Assembly: GCF_036503815.1 (NCBI RefSeq) | Contig: NZ_AP027764.1 | Span: 1,922,001-1,986,000, forward strand | DNA: 64,000 nucleotides | Direction of reading: 5' to 3' | Source of the DNA: Escherichia coli | GTDB lineage: Bacteria > Pseudomonadota > Gammaproteobacteria > Enterobacterales > Enterobacteriaceae | Part shown: piece by piece, positions 53,887 to 62,958 of the stretch | Numbering within the stretch: the first letter of the stretch is position 1 | How the letters are laid out: each line of letters starts with the position of its first letter | Notes under the pieces: generated by a model | Seen by the model: the letters and a program-made list of their open reading frames with translations, nothing else | The model's database searches: none | Told to the model about the DNA's origin: nothing | Program-made: the position numbers and the translations under genes

Positions 53887-54792
53887 TTAATTGGATTCCG
53901 GTTTTTCCACTCTTTCCACCTGCCGGGATACGGTGGAACCATCGGCGGCGTGTACCTTGCCAAATCCGCTATTTTCCAGACCCACAACGGCATTACCGGA
54001 ACGCAGTACTAGGCGTGGCGTCACCTCCTGAATCACCAGTACGGTGAAATCGCCTTTCTTCTGGATACTGCTGTTAACCACATGCTCTTTGCCGTTCAGC
54101 TCTTTGGTGACGGAAGGAATGGACTTAGACGGGGAGAAGCCCACGAACGTAAAGCGGCCATCGTCGTAAGCAAAATCGGGAACAATGTTGAAACTGCCTT
54201 TGCCCGGATATTTGGTGTAACTCCAGTTGCGGGGCGTCTGCGCCGAGTTCAGCGCTTTCTGGACGCTGGCCTGTTGCTGTTTCTGCTCCCACTCGCGCTG
54301 TCTGGCCGTCGCCTCCCGGCTCGCTTTGTCCCGTTCTTCGCCCGGATAGCGATAGCTCACCTGGAAAGCGGGTTGTTGTGCCGATTTATCATCGATGACG
54401 TTCAGCTCGACGTTGTACAGGCGCTTACTGGTGACAACCAGCATATTGGTATGCCAGTCCCGGCTGTTCGGGGGGATCACGACCTGCGTTGTGTTGCCAT
54501 CTTCTCCGGGCGCTCCCTGCGTGAGCGCGACCGGGCGAACGTTGACCCGGTTTGCATCCGGCGTGGCTTCCCACGCCTCATCAAAGCCAGGTTTGGCGCT
54601 TATGACCGCCTCATCGTTATCAAAGACTAGCGTTGTCATAAAGCCGGGTTTGGTGTTAACGACAGTGACGTTCTGCGGGTTATAGATAACCTGCTGCACG
54701 CGGGAGTCATAGCGGCTTGCCTGCGGTATGGCCGCAGCCCATGCCGCGCCGCACATCATCAGTGCCAGTGCGGTAAACGTTAACTTTTTCAT
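53887..54792 (-). CDS. virB9: VirB9, outer-membrane core complex protein
   Basis: 301 residues with a signal peptide (1-20, ending AWAA), an N-terminal domain beginning PQASRYDSRVQQVIYNPQNV and a C-terminal VirB7-binding beta domain (about 200-290). The second ATG (54792) is six bases from GGAGG, so I prefer it; it overlaps the virB8 stop. Confidence 0.92.
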   Translation of the reverse strand: MKKLTFTALALMMCGAAWAAAIPQASRYDSRVQQVIYNPQNVTVVNTKPGFMTTLVFDNDEAVISAKPGFDEAWEATPDANRVNVRPVALTQGAPGEDGNTTQVVIPPNSRDWHTNMLVVTSKRLYNVELNVIDDKSAQQPAFQVSYRYPGEERDKASREATARQREWEQKQQQASVQKALNSAQTPRNWSYTKYPGKGSFNIVPDFAYDDGRFTFVGFSPSKSIPSVTKELNGKEHVVNSSIQKKGDFTVLVIQEVTPRLVLRSGNAVVGLENSGFGKVHAADGSTVSRQVERVEKPESN

Positions 54793-55475
54793 CATTCACC
54801 TCCCCGGATTTCGCGGTCGGTCTGCCAACTGGTGACGGTAAAGCCGAAGTAGTTGATCTCGCGTTCCGCATCGCTCATTTCCTTGTCAGGGTTAGAATGG
54901 AACGTGAACCGGGCATCCCAATATTCGTTGCGGGTGCTGTTATCAGCCAGACGGCGGATAATCTTCTTGTAGCGGATGGTGGCGACCCTATCAGGGGCTG
55001 TCGCATCGGTGATCTGGTTGGACAAGATCTCCACTTTCACGGTGTGCGCCCCGTTCTTATAAACCTTGTCTGGGGCGTTTTTTCCGGCGTAAAGCGCCAG
55101 ATAGTCATCGTTTACCTGGGGAGCGTTGTAGACCTGTACCGTCTCGTAGTCGTCCTGCAAAGAGGGATAGACATACCGCTCACGCACTTTGACGTAGTTT
55201 GCGGCCATCGCCTTTTGATAGGCTTCTGTTGCGGTCAGGCTGGTTTTCGATGTCCGGGTAACGTGTTCCACCCGTCCTGTGTGGTTATCCAAGGTATACA
55301 GCTCAACGTCCGTCTGTTTCAGCGGCAACATCACGACCACGGCGACGAGCGCCAGTACCGCAATCAGCAGACCCATACCGCCAACAACAAAACCGGCTTT
55401 TGTGGCGCGTTTATCCCGCTCAATCATTTGCTGCTCAAAAGTGCGGGATTCAGCTATTAATTTCTGTTCACTCAT
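54792..55475 (-). CDS. virB8: VirB8, inner-membrane assembly factor
   Basis: 227 residues: a short cytoplasmic N-terminus, one membrane segment (about 28-52, FVVGGMGLLIAVLALVAVVVML) and the periplasmic NTF2-like VirB8 domain (about 75-225). It nucleates the inner-membrane complex. Starts 3 bp inside the end of virB7. Confidence 0.92.
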   Translation of the reverse strand: MSEQKLIAESRTFEQQMIERDKRATKAGFVVGGMGLLIAVLALVAVVVMLPLKQTDVELYTLDNHTGRVEHVTRTSKTSLTATEAYQKAMAANYVKVRERYVYPSLQDDYETVQVYNAPQVNDDYLALYAGKNAPDKVYKNGAHTVKVEILSNQITDATAPDRVATIRYKKIIRRLADNSTRNEYWDARFTFHSNPDKEMSDAEREINYFGFTVTSWQTDREIRGGE

Positions 55476-55605
55476 GACTGTTTAACTCCGCCATAATTTG
55501 AGGGGTGTTTACGGGTTCTCCCTTACCGCTAAAGGCAGAGGGAGGCGTGTTCTGGGCGCAGCCAGAAAGCGCGCACAGCAAAGCCAGCGCAATCAAGCGT
55601 TTCAT
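55468..55605 (-). CDS. virB7: VirB7, small lipoprotein of the core complex
   Basis: A 45-residue frame, ATG at 55605: MKRLIALALLCALSGC then AQNTPPSAFSGKGEPVNTPQ. The lipobox LSGC puts the lipid-bearing Cys at residue 16. Size, signal and place between virB6 and virB8 identify it as the VirB7 lipoprotein that anchors VirB9 in the outer membrane. GAGGAAATC lies upstream. It overlaps virB8 by 8 bp. Confidence 0.85.
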   Translation of the reverse strand: MKRLIALALLCALSGCAQNTPPSAFSGKGEPVNTPQIMAELNSHE

Positions 55606-55696
55606 CAATGATTTCCTCAACTAAATTAGATATATGAAAATATAATTATATTTTCATATGATGATATTTCGGGGGGATGGACGGGAGACGTCTGGC

Positions 55697-56770
55697 CTAG
55701 CTGTTGAACTTCTTAACCGCGGATTCTCTCGACTGTGCCAGCCTCCGCGCTTCGTTCCGGGCTATCATCTGCTCAATCGCGTACTTCCGCGCTTTAGATG
55801 CGTTATAGCCTAACTCACCTCCGGGCTTGCCGGGCTTACCTGCATTCGCATCCTTCCAGCCCTGAATGTTGTCCTGGGCGGAACGTTTGGTTTCTTTAAC
55901 TGCACCCCCGGCTAGCTTCCCGGCACCAAAAGCAGCCGCACCGATACCTACAGCGGCCAGCCCCTGCATGGATACGGTAGCGCTTGCCCCGGCCAGAGCT
56001 GCGGCTACCTTAGCGGAAATATACACCAGTATTGCAGCGAAAATACCTGCAAGGCAGACTTGAGCACCAAGTTCAACAATTGTTGAACTGTCTGCTACCT
56101 TCGTCGCCTTATTAAGAACGAGATTCAAGTAATTCACTACAATTCTCAATGAGAGAGCGGTAAATAGAATTGTTAATATTCCTGCAAATATATTTTGCAA
56201 CCAGTTATTGAACATGGGGCGGAGGAAACCATACATAAGGCAGAATATGAAAATAGGTGCAGTTATTCCTAATAGTAGAATCATTACTTCGGCAACCATT
56301 GAAACAAATCCCGCTAGAATCATAAGTGCGAATATTCCAAGCCATACACAAAATTGAGCAGTCATTCCCTCATCTTTTACATATGTAGAATTATCCATGT
56401 CATGTAGCGTTTTCCCTAACACTTTAGCCTTATTCCATAGGGTGTCTAATAACTGCCATATATTATCACTACCAGAAAAACCCTCCTTTATTCCGTTTAT
56501 GGCATCAATAACGCCATCGAGGTAGCCGCCTAAATTAGCCACGAAGGACAGGATGATCGCCATCCTCATGATGTCCCACATCGTGTCTTCCATAGGCGTA
56601 GATAGCTTACCAGCCAAAGTCTGGTATCCACGCCACATGATGTAGATGGTAGCTGACGCTGCTGCCAACCCCATCATCATAGAAGAGTACGACATCATCA
56701 ATCTCTTTGTGGCGTCTGTAATTCCTCCTATCAGGTATTTCTCAACCCCAACAAAAAGACCGCCACTCAT
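55697..56770 (-). CDS. virB6: VirB6, polytopic inner-membrane channel component
   Basis: 357 residues with about six to seven membrane segments between residues 25 and 285 and a soluble, basic C-terminal tail (GGAVKETKRSAQDNIQGW). This is the TrbL/VirB6 plan: part of the DNA translocation route across the inner membrane. Three bp separate it from the exclusion gene stop. Part of the gene is more AT-rich than the rest of the operon. Confidence 0.88.
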   Translation of the reverse strand: MSGGLFVGVEKYLIGGITDATKRLMMSYSSMMMGLAAASATIYIMWRGYQTLAGKLSTPMEDTMWDIMRMAIILSFVANLGGYLDGVIDAINGIKEGFSGSDNIWQLLDTLWNKAKVLGKTLHDMDNSTYVKDEGMTAQFCVWLGIFALMILAGFVSMVAEVMILLLGITAPIFIFCLMYGFLRPMFNNWLQNIFAGILTILFTALSLRIVVNYLNLVLNKATKVADSSTIVELGAQVCLAGIFAAILVYISAKVAAALAGASATVSMQGLAAVGIGAAAFGAGKLAGGAVKETKRSAQDNIQGWKDANAGKPGKPGGELGYNASKARKYAIEQMIARNEARRLAQSRESAVKKFNS

Positions 56771-56773
56771 ATA

Positions 56774-57016
56774 TTACTCCTCTAAATTATTTAAGTCTGG
56801 AGTTGGTGCGTTTAGCTGCTTGATTTGATAGTGGGCTTCATTTGCATTCTTGCAATTATCAGAAGCGTCACCACTCTTTTGGCACTTTTCATAAGCTAGT
56901 TTTAATTCGTCAGGGTGATCCCTATACCATTTTGTTGTTTTAGCTTCCTCTTTGCATCCAACAATAGAAAAGCACAGGGTGATCGTCGAAATTAAAATAA
57001 TTTTTTTTGATAACAT
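56774..57016 (-). CDS. EexN-like entry-exclusion lipoprotein
   Basis: 80 residues: lipoprotein signal with lipobox IVGC (Cys21) and a mature part TTKWYRDHPDELKLAYEKCQ with paired Cys, the pattern of EexN-family exclusion lipoproteins (KTVxWYxxHPxE). Such proteins keep cells that already carry the element from receiving it again. It is AT-rich, unlike its neighbours. Its last 12 or so residues (QLNAPTPDLNNL) repeat the C-terminus of VirB5 upstream. Confidence 0.82.
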   Translation of the reverse strand: MLSKKIILISTITLCFSIVGCKEEAKTTKWYRDHPDELKLAYEKCQKSGDASDNCKNANEAHYQIKQLNAPTPDLNNLEE

Positions 57017-57023
57017 AAATACC

Positions 57024-57731
57024 TCATAAATTATTAAGGTCAGCAGTTGGCGCGTTTAACTGCTGCTGATTCCACTGCTTAACACGCTCCGCTTCTAGCG
57101 CATTTTCGCGCTTCTCTGCTGCTTTCACGCTCATTTCCCATTGGGTGGTAAGCGTGTTCAGCATGACAGATTTTAGCTGAATACTGTTTGCAAGGTCTTG
57201 AGATTCTTTCGAATCTTTGGCTAACGCTACCCTGTTGGAGAGACTGTTTATTTCCCCCAGGGTCTGGCTTACCTGGTTCTGAACCTCGTCGGTTTGCTCA
57301 AGCTGGATAGCCTTGTTGATGACCTGCTGCTTGCATACGTTGGCATAACTCCCCGATTGCGCAGTGTTGCAGGTGTCGAAAATTTTATACTTCTCGTACA
57401 ACGCATCGAACTGCCCGGAGGAACCGCCGGAGAGAAGCAGGTCATTCAGTGCCTGTCCGGGCTTACGCAGCTTTTCAAGGTCAGCTTTCAGGCCTTTGGC
57501 CTGGTCAACAAAATCAGCAATATCACGAACGCCAGTGGCCGTCGCCAGTTGGTCTTTATATGCCTGTATTTGTGACTGGTAGTGTCTGGCCGTTTCCATC
57601 CAGCGTTTTAACTCCTGCGCCCACTGCACGTCCCGCATAGGGTCAGCATCAACAGCGACGGGAATACCAGCATGAGCCAGTGGGCTTGCAATGACGCAAG
57701 CCAGAATAAGAGTACGAAAGCGAGTTTTCAT
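57024..57731 (-). CDS. virB5: VirB5, minor pilus component
   Basis: 235 residues with a signal peptide (1-21, ending AHAG) and a long helical body (MRDVQWAQELKRWMETARHY, then KSVMLNTLTTQWEMSVKAAE). VirB5/TraC-type proteins sit at the pilus tip and help adhesion. It ends QQQLNAPTADLNNL, a tail shared with the following Eex protein. It lies 17 bp after virB3-virB4. Confidence 0.88.
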   Translation of the reverse strand: MKTRFRTLILACVIASPLAHAGIPVAVDADPMRDVQWAQELKRWMETARHYQSQIQAYKDQLATATGVRDIADFVDQAKGLKADLEKLRKPGQALNDLLLSGGSSGQFDALYEKYKIFDTCNTAQSGSYANVCKQQVINKAIQLEQTDEVQNQVSQTLGEINSLSNRVALAKDSKESQDLANSIQLKSVMLNTLTTQWEMSVKAAEKRENALEAERVKQWNQQQLNAPTADLNNL

Positions 57732-57748
57732 CGTATATCTCCTTTGGG

Positions 57749-60487
57749 TCAGAGCGCTTTAGCCAGGTAGGTATCGAGCCATTCATGAGGCTGCATTCCT
57801 TCCCGGTAAATCGATTCGAATATTTCGAGGTTGGGGGCATCGCCGCTCATGACTTTGGTGTATCTGCCGATACCCGACAGGTCGAGCGTGACACGAGCGG
57901 CAAAACGTTTGGTATCGCCGCGCTTGAACTGATTTTTCACCACAACATACTGGCGGGCTTGCGGGTCAAGCCCTTTCACCACGTCGAACACTTCCGGTTC
58001 AAACTTCATACCGTCAACATAGTGTGCGCGGTCGGCGTTGGGGTTCGCCGCCAGAATCTGTGTCCCGCACTGCTCAATCACTGCCGGGGCGATATCATCT
58101 TTGATGATCTCTGCCGGGGATTGAGTACCGACGACCAGCATCCCGTTCAGCTTACGGATGGTTTTCAGCTTGTTATAAGCAAAGTCCTTAAACACCGGGT
58201 CGCGTAACCACTTCCAGAATTCATCCATGAAAATGACCAGGCGTCGCCCGTCAAGCAGGCTGGTAATGCGGTACAGCAGATAAAACGAGATTGGCGCACA
58301 TACGCTTGCATCGTCCAGGAACTCCGTTCCGTCGATGCCGAAGTTATCGCAGTTGCTGATATCGAACGTGTCAGACTCGTTATCAAACACCCAGCCGAAC
58401 TCACCGCCCTGCGCCCACTGTGACAACCGAATGCTAAGGCCGTTTTCCTGGGCTTCTTTCGTAGCCGGCTCAGGCAAATTTTCCAGCATTCGGGTAATGC
58501 CGTAGACGCGATATTGCGGCTCGTCATTCATCACAGCATTGACCGCATCACTCAGACGGCGTTCATCGCGTGGGGAGATCGTCGAGCCGTTACGGGTACA
58601 AAGGATTTTCATCAGTTGCTTGATGAAATTGATATTGCGTTTGGTTGCTGGCAACGAGAACGGGTTCCACCCTGTAGACTCACCACTGATAACCCGATAG
58701 TAACGGCCACCCAGCGCCCGGATGTTCATCTCTGCGCCCCGGTCTTTATCGAGGTAAACGGTTGTCAGCCGTTTGGTTTTGGCATCCGGGGAGAAGCTAT
58801 CCTCGCGCCCGTATTTCTGCTGCATGATCTCAAAGAACGTCATCAACATGGTTTTACCCGAACCGTTCGTACCGAGGATGCAGGTACTGGCCGGGTTCTT
58901 CTCGTTGAATTCGTCCTTATCTGCCAGTGTGTTATGCAGGTTGATATAGTAGCCATCGCCTGACGGGGTGCGCAGTAAAGCCATCGCATCCCCCCAGGGG
59001 GCTTTATCGCGCTTGCCCGGATAGAAATTATGGAGCGCGGCCAGCTCCACAAAGTTCTGGCTACTCAGCTCCCCTTTACGTGGCCTCAGGTTGTAGTTGC
59101 CTGGCAGTTGCGCCATATACGCCGCTGAAAGCGATATTTCTGCCGGAACAGGCGTTATCCCTATGTTGTTCAGCGCGTTACTGATTTCATTCGTATCAGC
59201 AACCAGGCTTTCCAGCGACGGGGAATACACCATGATGGAAAAATGGTGCTTGCCGTAAGCGATTTTCCCCGATGTCAGCAGGTCAAGCGCCACATCCAGA
59301 TCCAGCCGCTGGGAAACAGCATCGTCGTCGGCACTCATCAAAAGGCGGCGGGTACGCTTAATGGCTTTCTTCGCTTCCTCGCGTGACATGCATGTATAGG
59401 ACTGCGTGATCACGTAATCGCAGGGGGCGTAAAGAAGGGAGTCCATCATCCCCGTGGCGGTCTCTTCGGCGAACTCTTTAACCTCCAGCCCCCGGAAATA
59501 TTGCGTACCGTTGGCGTGGTTTATCTGCCCGGATTCAGCCGAAAAGAACAACGCCGCCGCCCCCATCACGTCATAGGCCGGGGTACGGGTGACGCGCACT
59601 TTTCGCCACTGGTGCGTTAGCAGATATTCATAGAAAGCCAGTTGCGACGAAAACACCGCGTTTCCTTCGGTAAACGTACCGAGAGGTCGCGCACCATAGC
59701 GCGACAGCGCGGTATCGAGCGTGCTTTTTATTTCCAGCATTTCCAGCAAAGCACCGTCCAGCTCCTTTAGTTTCTGGCTGTCTTTCATCCGTTTGCGTTC
59801 TGCTTTTTCAAGGCTGACAAACGGGCGATAGCAGACCGTCAGGAACAGGCGGTTGCGCCGGAACAGACCGACAGAAGCGTAGTAAAGACGGCTAACTTCA
59901 TCGGCATACGGGTTGCCGGAATCTTTATGAAGATTGTCGGTAAACGTATTGCGGTCGTTATGGATATAGAAAGTAACTGGCATACCTTCGAATGAGCGGA
60001 TTAGCCCGTGTAACTGGTTCGTCCCGAACTGGAGCGACTCGTCAGACTCGCAGTCGAACGGCGTTCCCATCAATTCCCAGGTGCAGTACAGATCGCTCTT
60101 AGGGGAACGAACCACATGCTGATGAATGTGCGATGAGTACGGGATGTACTTCTTGATGGTGGCACACTGATTTAGTTTCATGGCGTCGAGAAACTCCTTG
60201 ATATCAACATCATCATGCTCAACGGGCATAAATGTTGTTGCGCCAAATAAACGGTTTGCTACCGGCTTTCCCTTCGCTCTCAGCCATACGGCAATCAGAT
60301 TGAACCGCATCGGTTCATTTCTGGTAAGGGACTTCATCACCAGAAATTGCACAGGAAGTAAGAACAGGAGAGCGACGGAAGTCCAGATAGCAACGATGAT
60401 GGTTACACCCGTGACAGCCAGCAGGGGCACCATTGGCACCCCCCACAGCGCCGCCGGGCGTTTCATTGCCTTGAGCAGCTTTGCCAT
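57749..60487 (-). CDS. virB4: VirB3-VirB4 fusion, type IV secretion ATPase
   Basis: 912 residues. The first 90 or so (two hydrophobic segments: WGVPMVPLLAVTGVTIIVAI and ALLFLLPVQFLVMKS) correspond to VirB3; the rest is the VirB4 ATPase with Walker A GTNGSGKT at 539-546, Walker B RRLVIFMDEFW (about 755-765) and GTQSPAEI. VirB4 drives pilus assembly and substrate transfer. VirB3-VirB4 fusions are known in several plasmids (R6K-like and Campylobacter systems). No separate virB3 is present. Confidence 0.92.
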   Translation of the reverse strand: MAKLLKAMKRPAALWGVPMVPLLAVTGVTIIVAIWTSVALLFLLPVQFLVMKSLTRNEPMRFNLIAVWLRAKGKPVANRLFGATTFMPVEHDDVDIKEFLDAMKLNQCATIKKYIPYSSHIHQHVVRSPKSDLYCTWELMGTPFDCESDESLQFGTNQLHGLIRSFEGMPVTFYIHNDRNTFTDNLHKDSGNPYADEVSRLYYASVGLFRRNRLFLTVCYRPFVSLEKAERKRMKDSQKLKELDGALLEMLEIKSTLDTALSRYGARPLGTFTEGNAVFSSQLAFYEYLLTHQWRKVRVTRTPAYDVMGAAALFFSAESGQINHANGTQYFRGLEVKEFAEETATGMMDSLLYAPCDYVITQSYTCMSREEAKKAIKRTRRLLMSADDDAVSQRLDLDVALDLLTSGKIAYGKHHFSIMVYSPSLESLVADTNEISNALNNIGITPVPAEISLSAAYMAQLPGNYNLRPRKGELSSQNFVELAALHNFYPGKRDKAPWGDAMALLRTPSGDGYYINLHNTLADKDEFNEKNPASTCILGTNGSGKTMLMTFFEIMQQKYGREDSFSPDAKTKRLTTVYLDKDRGAEMNIRALGGRYYRVISGESTGWNPFSLPATKRNINFIKQLMKILCTRNGSTISPRDERRLSDAVNAVMNDEPQYRVYGITRMLENLPEPATKEAQENGLSIRLSQWAQGGEFGWVFDNESDTFDISNCDNFGIDGTEFLDDASVCAPISFYLLYRITSLLDGRRLVIFMDEFWKWLRDPVFKDFAYNKLKTIRKLNGMLVVGTQSPAEIIKDDIAPAVIEQCGTQILAANPNADRAHYVDGMKFEPEVFDVVKGLDPQARQYVVVKNQFKRGDTKRFAARVTLDLSGIGRYTKVMSGDAPNLEIFESIYREGMQPHEWLDTYLAKAL

Positions 60488-60499
60488 ATGTTCAGCCTC

Positions 60500-60793
60500 T
60501 TAGCTCATCAGCAGAGCGCCGATTTCACTGCCTCCGCCAATTAAAATGCCGCCAATGATGATGTAGCCGCACTGCGACAGGCTCTCGCCTTTCCACAGGG
60601 TCTTATAGCCAATCCAGATCACGGCCACGGTGATCGTGATTGCCGCCAGACCATGCAGCCCGGTTGACACTTTTTGCATGACAGTATTTGCCCGCTGAAA
60701 TCCGTCGGCCAGTGCCGGGGTTGCAGAAAAAGTCGTCAGCGTACAGGCCGAAACGGGGGGGACCACAGCTTTTAGCTTGCGGAAAAGTATCAT
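60500..60793 (-). CDS. virB2: VirB2, major pilin
   Basis: 97 residues: a long signal peptide ending PALA|DGFQ (about residue 29), then two hydrophobic helices (TGLHGLAAITITVAVIWIGY and CGYIIIGGILIGGGSEIGAL) joined by a short polar loop KTLWKGES. That is the VirB2/TrbC pilin plan. Its ATG overlaps the virB1 stop by 1 bp. Confidence 0.9.
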   Translation of the reverse strand: MILFRKLKAVVPPVSACTLTTFSATPALADGFQRANTVMQKVSTGLHGLAAITITVAVIWIGYKTLWKGESLSQCGYIIIGGILIGGGSEIGALLMS

Positions 60794-61503
60794 TATTCCT
60801 CCTCCTCACGGGGTGACAGGGAGAAACTCCGGCGCACTGACGGCGCGGAGAAAGGTGCGATGAAGATTTTTTCTTGGCGGAGTTTCGCAGGGACGCCACG
60901 GACGACGACTCCGGGCCAGAACACGTGGTGACGGGATGAGTCACTGGCAGGGGCGGTTTTCAGGGGAACGGCAACTGATGATTTGTCCTCACGGGTTCCG
61001 GGGACCGCATAGCGGGATGATCCCGGCGGATAACCGATTCGCTGGATATAGCTCGTTCCGGAAAACGCCGTTTCAGGTTGTTGCCCGGTACTGAAATTGC
61101 CGGAATAATAACAACTCAGCGCCCTTTTCAGCGTGCCGCCGCGCCGGTAGCAGTCTCTGAGAATGTGTTCGAAGACGGACAGATTGGTACAGGGATCAAG
61201 TAGCTCTGTGGCGGACACACCATAATGGCGGAAATTGGTGCTGGTGATTTGCATCAGCCCGACAGAGTAACGGCGATCCTGTGCTGACAGGCGACGGAGA
61301 ATATGCTCTGCATCTCCCCGGCTGGCTGGCAGGTGAGAAATAATGTGTTGATCGCCGAAAGAGGGGCCGGCCTTCGGGACAATCTCAGCGATGGCATAAG
61401 GGTTAAAACCGGATTCCACCCGTGCCACGTCGAATGCCGTGGACGGATGAATGCTGGCGGCGCACTGCATGGCTATCGCCAGAAAGGCTGTGGTGGAAAG
61501 CAT
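60793..61503 (-). CDS. virB1: VirB1, lytic transglycosylase
   Basis: 236 residues. The SLT domain has the catalytic Glu in DVARVESGFNPYAI (about residue 30) followed by YSVGLMQITSTNFRHYG and CYYSGNF. VirB1 opens the peptidoglycan for the secretion channel. ATG 61503 (MLSTTAF) follows GAGGT by 4 bases; a TTG at 61521 is also open. The C-terminal 80 residues are Pro/Ser/Arg-rich and probably unstructured. First gene of the virB operon. Confidence 0.9.
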   Translation of the reverse strand: MLSTTAFLAIAMQCAASIHPSTAFDVARVESGFNPYAIAEIVPKAGPSFGDQHIISHLPASRGDAEHILRRLSAQDRRYSVGLMQITSTNFRHYGVSATELLDPCTNLSVFEHILRDCYRRGGTLKRALSCYYSGNFSTGQQPETAFSGTSYIQRIGYPPGSSRYAVPGTREDKSSVAVPLKTAPASDSSRHHVFWPGVVVRGVPAKLRQEKIFIAPFSAPSVRRSFSLSPREEEE

Positions 61504-61575
61504 GGTGACCTCAGTAAACAAGTGACATGCAGGGTCTGCTGATACTGCATGCCGTGGGAACAGAATTAAGGGTGG

Positions 61576-61809
61576 TTACGACACGGTTTCGATGGGGCCC
61601 GTATTCTGTGGTGGATTATTTTCCTCCCGGGGCTCAAGCAGGACCAGTTTGCCGGAAACGGCAATACCGGGCGTCAGGACAATATTCAGACCGGATTTAC
61701 CGTGGTGGGGAAAGGCGACTCCGACCTTTGTCCACCAGGTATTTTTCTCACCCTGAGAGTCCGGATGACTTTCCTGGGCAACATACGCGTAATAAACAGG
61801 CTTTCTCAT
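61576..61809 (-). CDS. small conserved-looking protein upstream of virB1
   Basis: 77 residues, no signal peptide: KPVYYAYVAQESH, NTWWTKVGVAFPHHGKSGLN, IVLTPGIAVSGKLVLLEPRE. The pattern (a compact beta-rich protein with WTKVGxAFPHxxGxGxN and PGIxVxGxLVLxEP) is one I associate with small proteins of conjugative plasmids, but no function is known to me. GAGGA precedes the ATG. It lies 54 bp upstream of the virB1 TTG and is likely the leader gene of the operon. Confidence 0.65.
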   Translation of the reverse strand: MRKPVYYAYVAQESHPDSQGEKNTWWTKVGVAFPHHGKSGLNIVLTPGIAVSGKLVLLEPREENNPPQNTGPIETVS

Positions 61810-62377
61810 AGTGTCCTCGTTTAATTAAAATTGTTGAAGATGATTTCTTCGATCACATTCCGATCCTGCATTCCGGTTTTAACGGGTCAGCGAGAACATT
61901 CAGCGGCACCCTGAATTATGGTTGTGTGACAGCCCGCTCCATATTGTTAAAGAGCATGGTCAGGATGCAGGAGGGGTAATGAAATTTTAACGGGAAAATA
62001 AATACCGGAAGGAATGATAAAAAAGTATGTGAAATTAACGTATTACTGGCACGGTGTGTGTGTGCATGAATGATGACGGGCGGGCTGATAATAATATTTG
62101 TTGATTATTATCAGGTTAAATTAAACATCCGGAGGAAGACTTTCTTTATATTTCAGATGGGGTTGTATGCTGTCTCTGTGGCTGAATTTGGTAACGACAA
62201 TAATGTGTAAGGCGTGAAAGACAGGAATACAGTAGTCCCTTTTGTTGTAAGGGACGGTCTTTAATCTGGTTAAACGTTTCCTGGCCACTTAGGCCGATAC
62301 TTACCGGGCCGGGTGGTGAAATTCGTTTTCATGCCGCAGTGGTATCCGTCTGTACCTGTTGCATAAAAAACACAGAG
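61810..62377. other. gene-free stretch, probable promoter region of the virB operon
   Basis: About 570 bp, AT-rich in the middle (61980-62150). No gene is supported on either strand. The promoter for the minus-strand operon beginning at 61809 should lie in 61830-62000, but I cannot fix its boxes. Confidence 0.45.
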
Positions 62378-62593
62378 TTATCTGACATATTTCCAGGCAT
62401 TACCGGGAACCTTATCAAAGTACTGGTTCATTACAATCTCTGCGCGGCGATAATCTGCTGCGGCATAAAGCATTTCAAGCTCATTCCCTGTGAGCTTTTC
62501 TTCCATATGCCCGACAACCTTTTCCAGCAGGCTGCCGTCATTTATTTACCGCAGTTTTCTGACGAATTCCATCTTGTTTGCCGGTTTGTTCAT
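62378..62593 (-). pseudogene. Hha/YmoA-family modulator gene with in-frame stop
   Basis: On the minus strand, ATG 62593 starts MNKPANKMEFVRKLR, then TAA (codon 16, 62546-62548), then the same frame continues INDGSLLEKVVGHMEEKL, ELEMLYAAADYRRAEIVMNQ, YFDKVPGNAWKYVR to a stop at 62378. Total 72 codons, the exact Hha length, and the second half matches Hha (NELAVFYSAADHRLAEL, MNKLYDKIP, WKFIR in Hha, from memory). Hha proteins partner H-NS to silence horizontally acquired and conjugation genes. The stop would truncate the product. Restart at an internal ATG (MEEKLTG) is possible. Confidence 0.82.
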
Positions 62594-62748
62594 GTCTGAC
62601 CTCTGGTGTACTGACTGTAAAAAAGGATTGCCACAGCAGGAGATGTGAGCAGGTTATTCATCCATGACATGGAGGCACGGGAACCTGAAAACAAGCCGGC
62701 TGGTGCATATTAAAATGTGCGGAGCTATTCTCCTCCGCACATACAGAT

Positions 62749-62958
62749 TTAACGTCTGCGTTTCTCCAGTATCGACTGACAGTCAGTACAGGTTGTTACA
62801 CCCGGCAGCGTCTGACGGCGTTTTTCCGGAATAGCCTTGCCGCATAATCGACAGTGCTGCAGGGAAGGTGTCGGTGTGGGTCTTAACCGGCTTTGTTCAA
62901 TCAGTGCTTCTAGGCACCGTTCATTAAACGCCTGATCGCGATCGATTTCATCTGGCAC
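62749..62958 (-). CDS. TraR/DksA-type zinc-finger protein
   Basis: 69 residues with a GTG start. C-terminal C4 zinc finger CRLC...CTDC (C-x2-C-x17-C-x2-C) as in DksA and the short F-plasmid TraR, and an acidic N-terminal helix (DEIDRDQAFNERCLEALI). TraR-like proteins bind the RNA polymerase secondary channel and alter promoter choice. It overlaps the upstream gene by 11 bp. Confidence 0.82.
   Translation of the reverse strand: MPDEIDRDQAFNERCLEALIEQSRLRPTPTPSLQHCRLCGKAIPEKRRQTLPGVTTCTDCQSILEKRRR

Noticed and set aside
53161..53890. Plus-strand ORFs opposite virB10
   Set aside because: Shadows of virB10; the minus strand has a full TrbI/VirB10 protein within an ordered operon.
62339..62599. 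86-codon plus-strand ORF (MVSVCTCCIKN...)
   Set aside because: It is antisense to the Hha-like frame, whose 72 codons match a known family; the plus-strand product has no family likeness.
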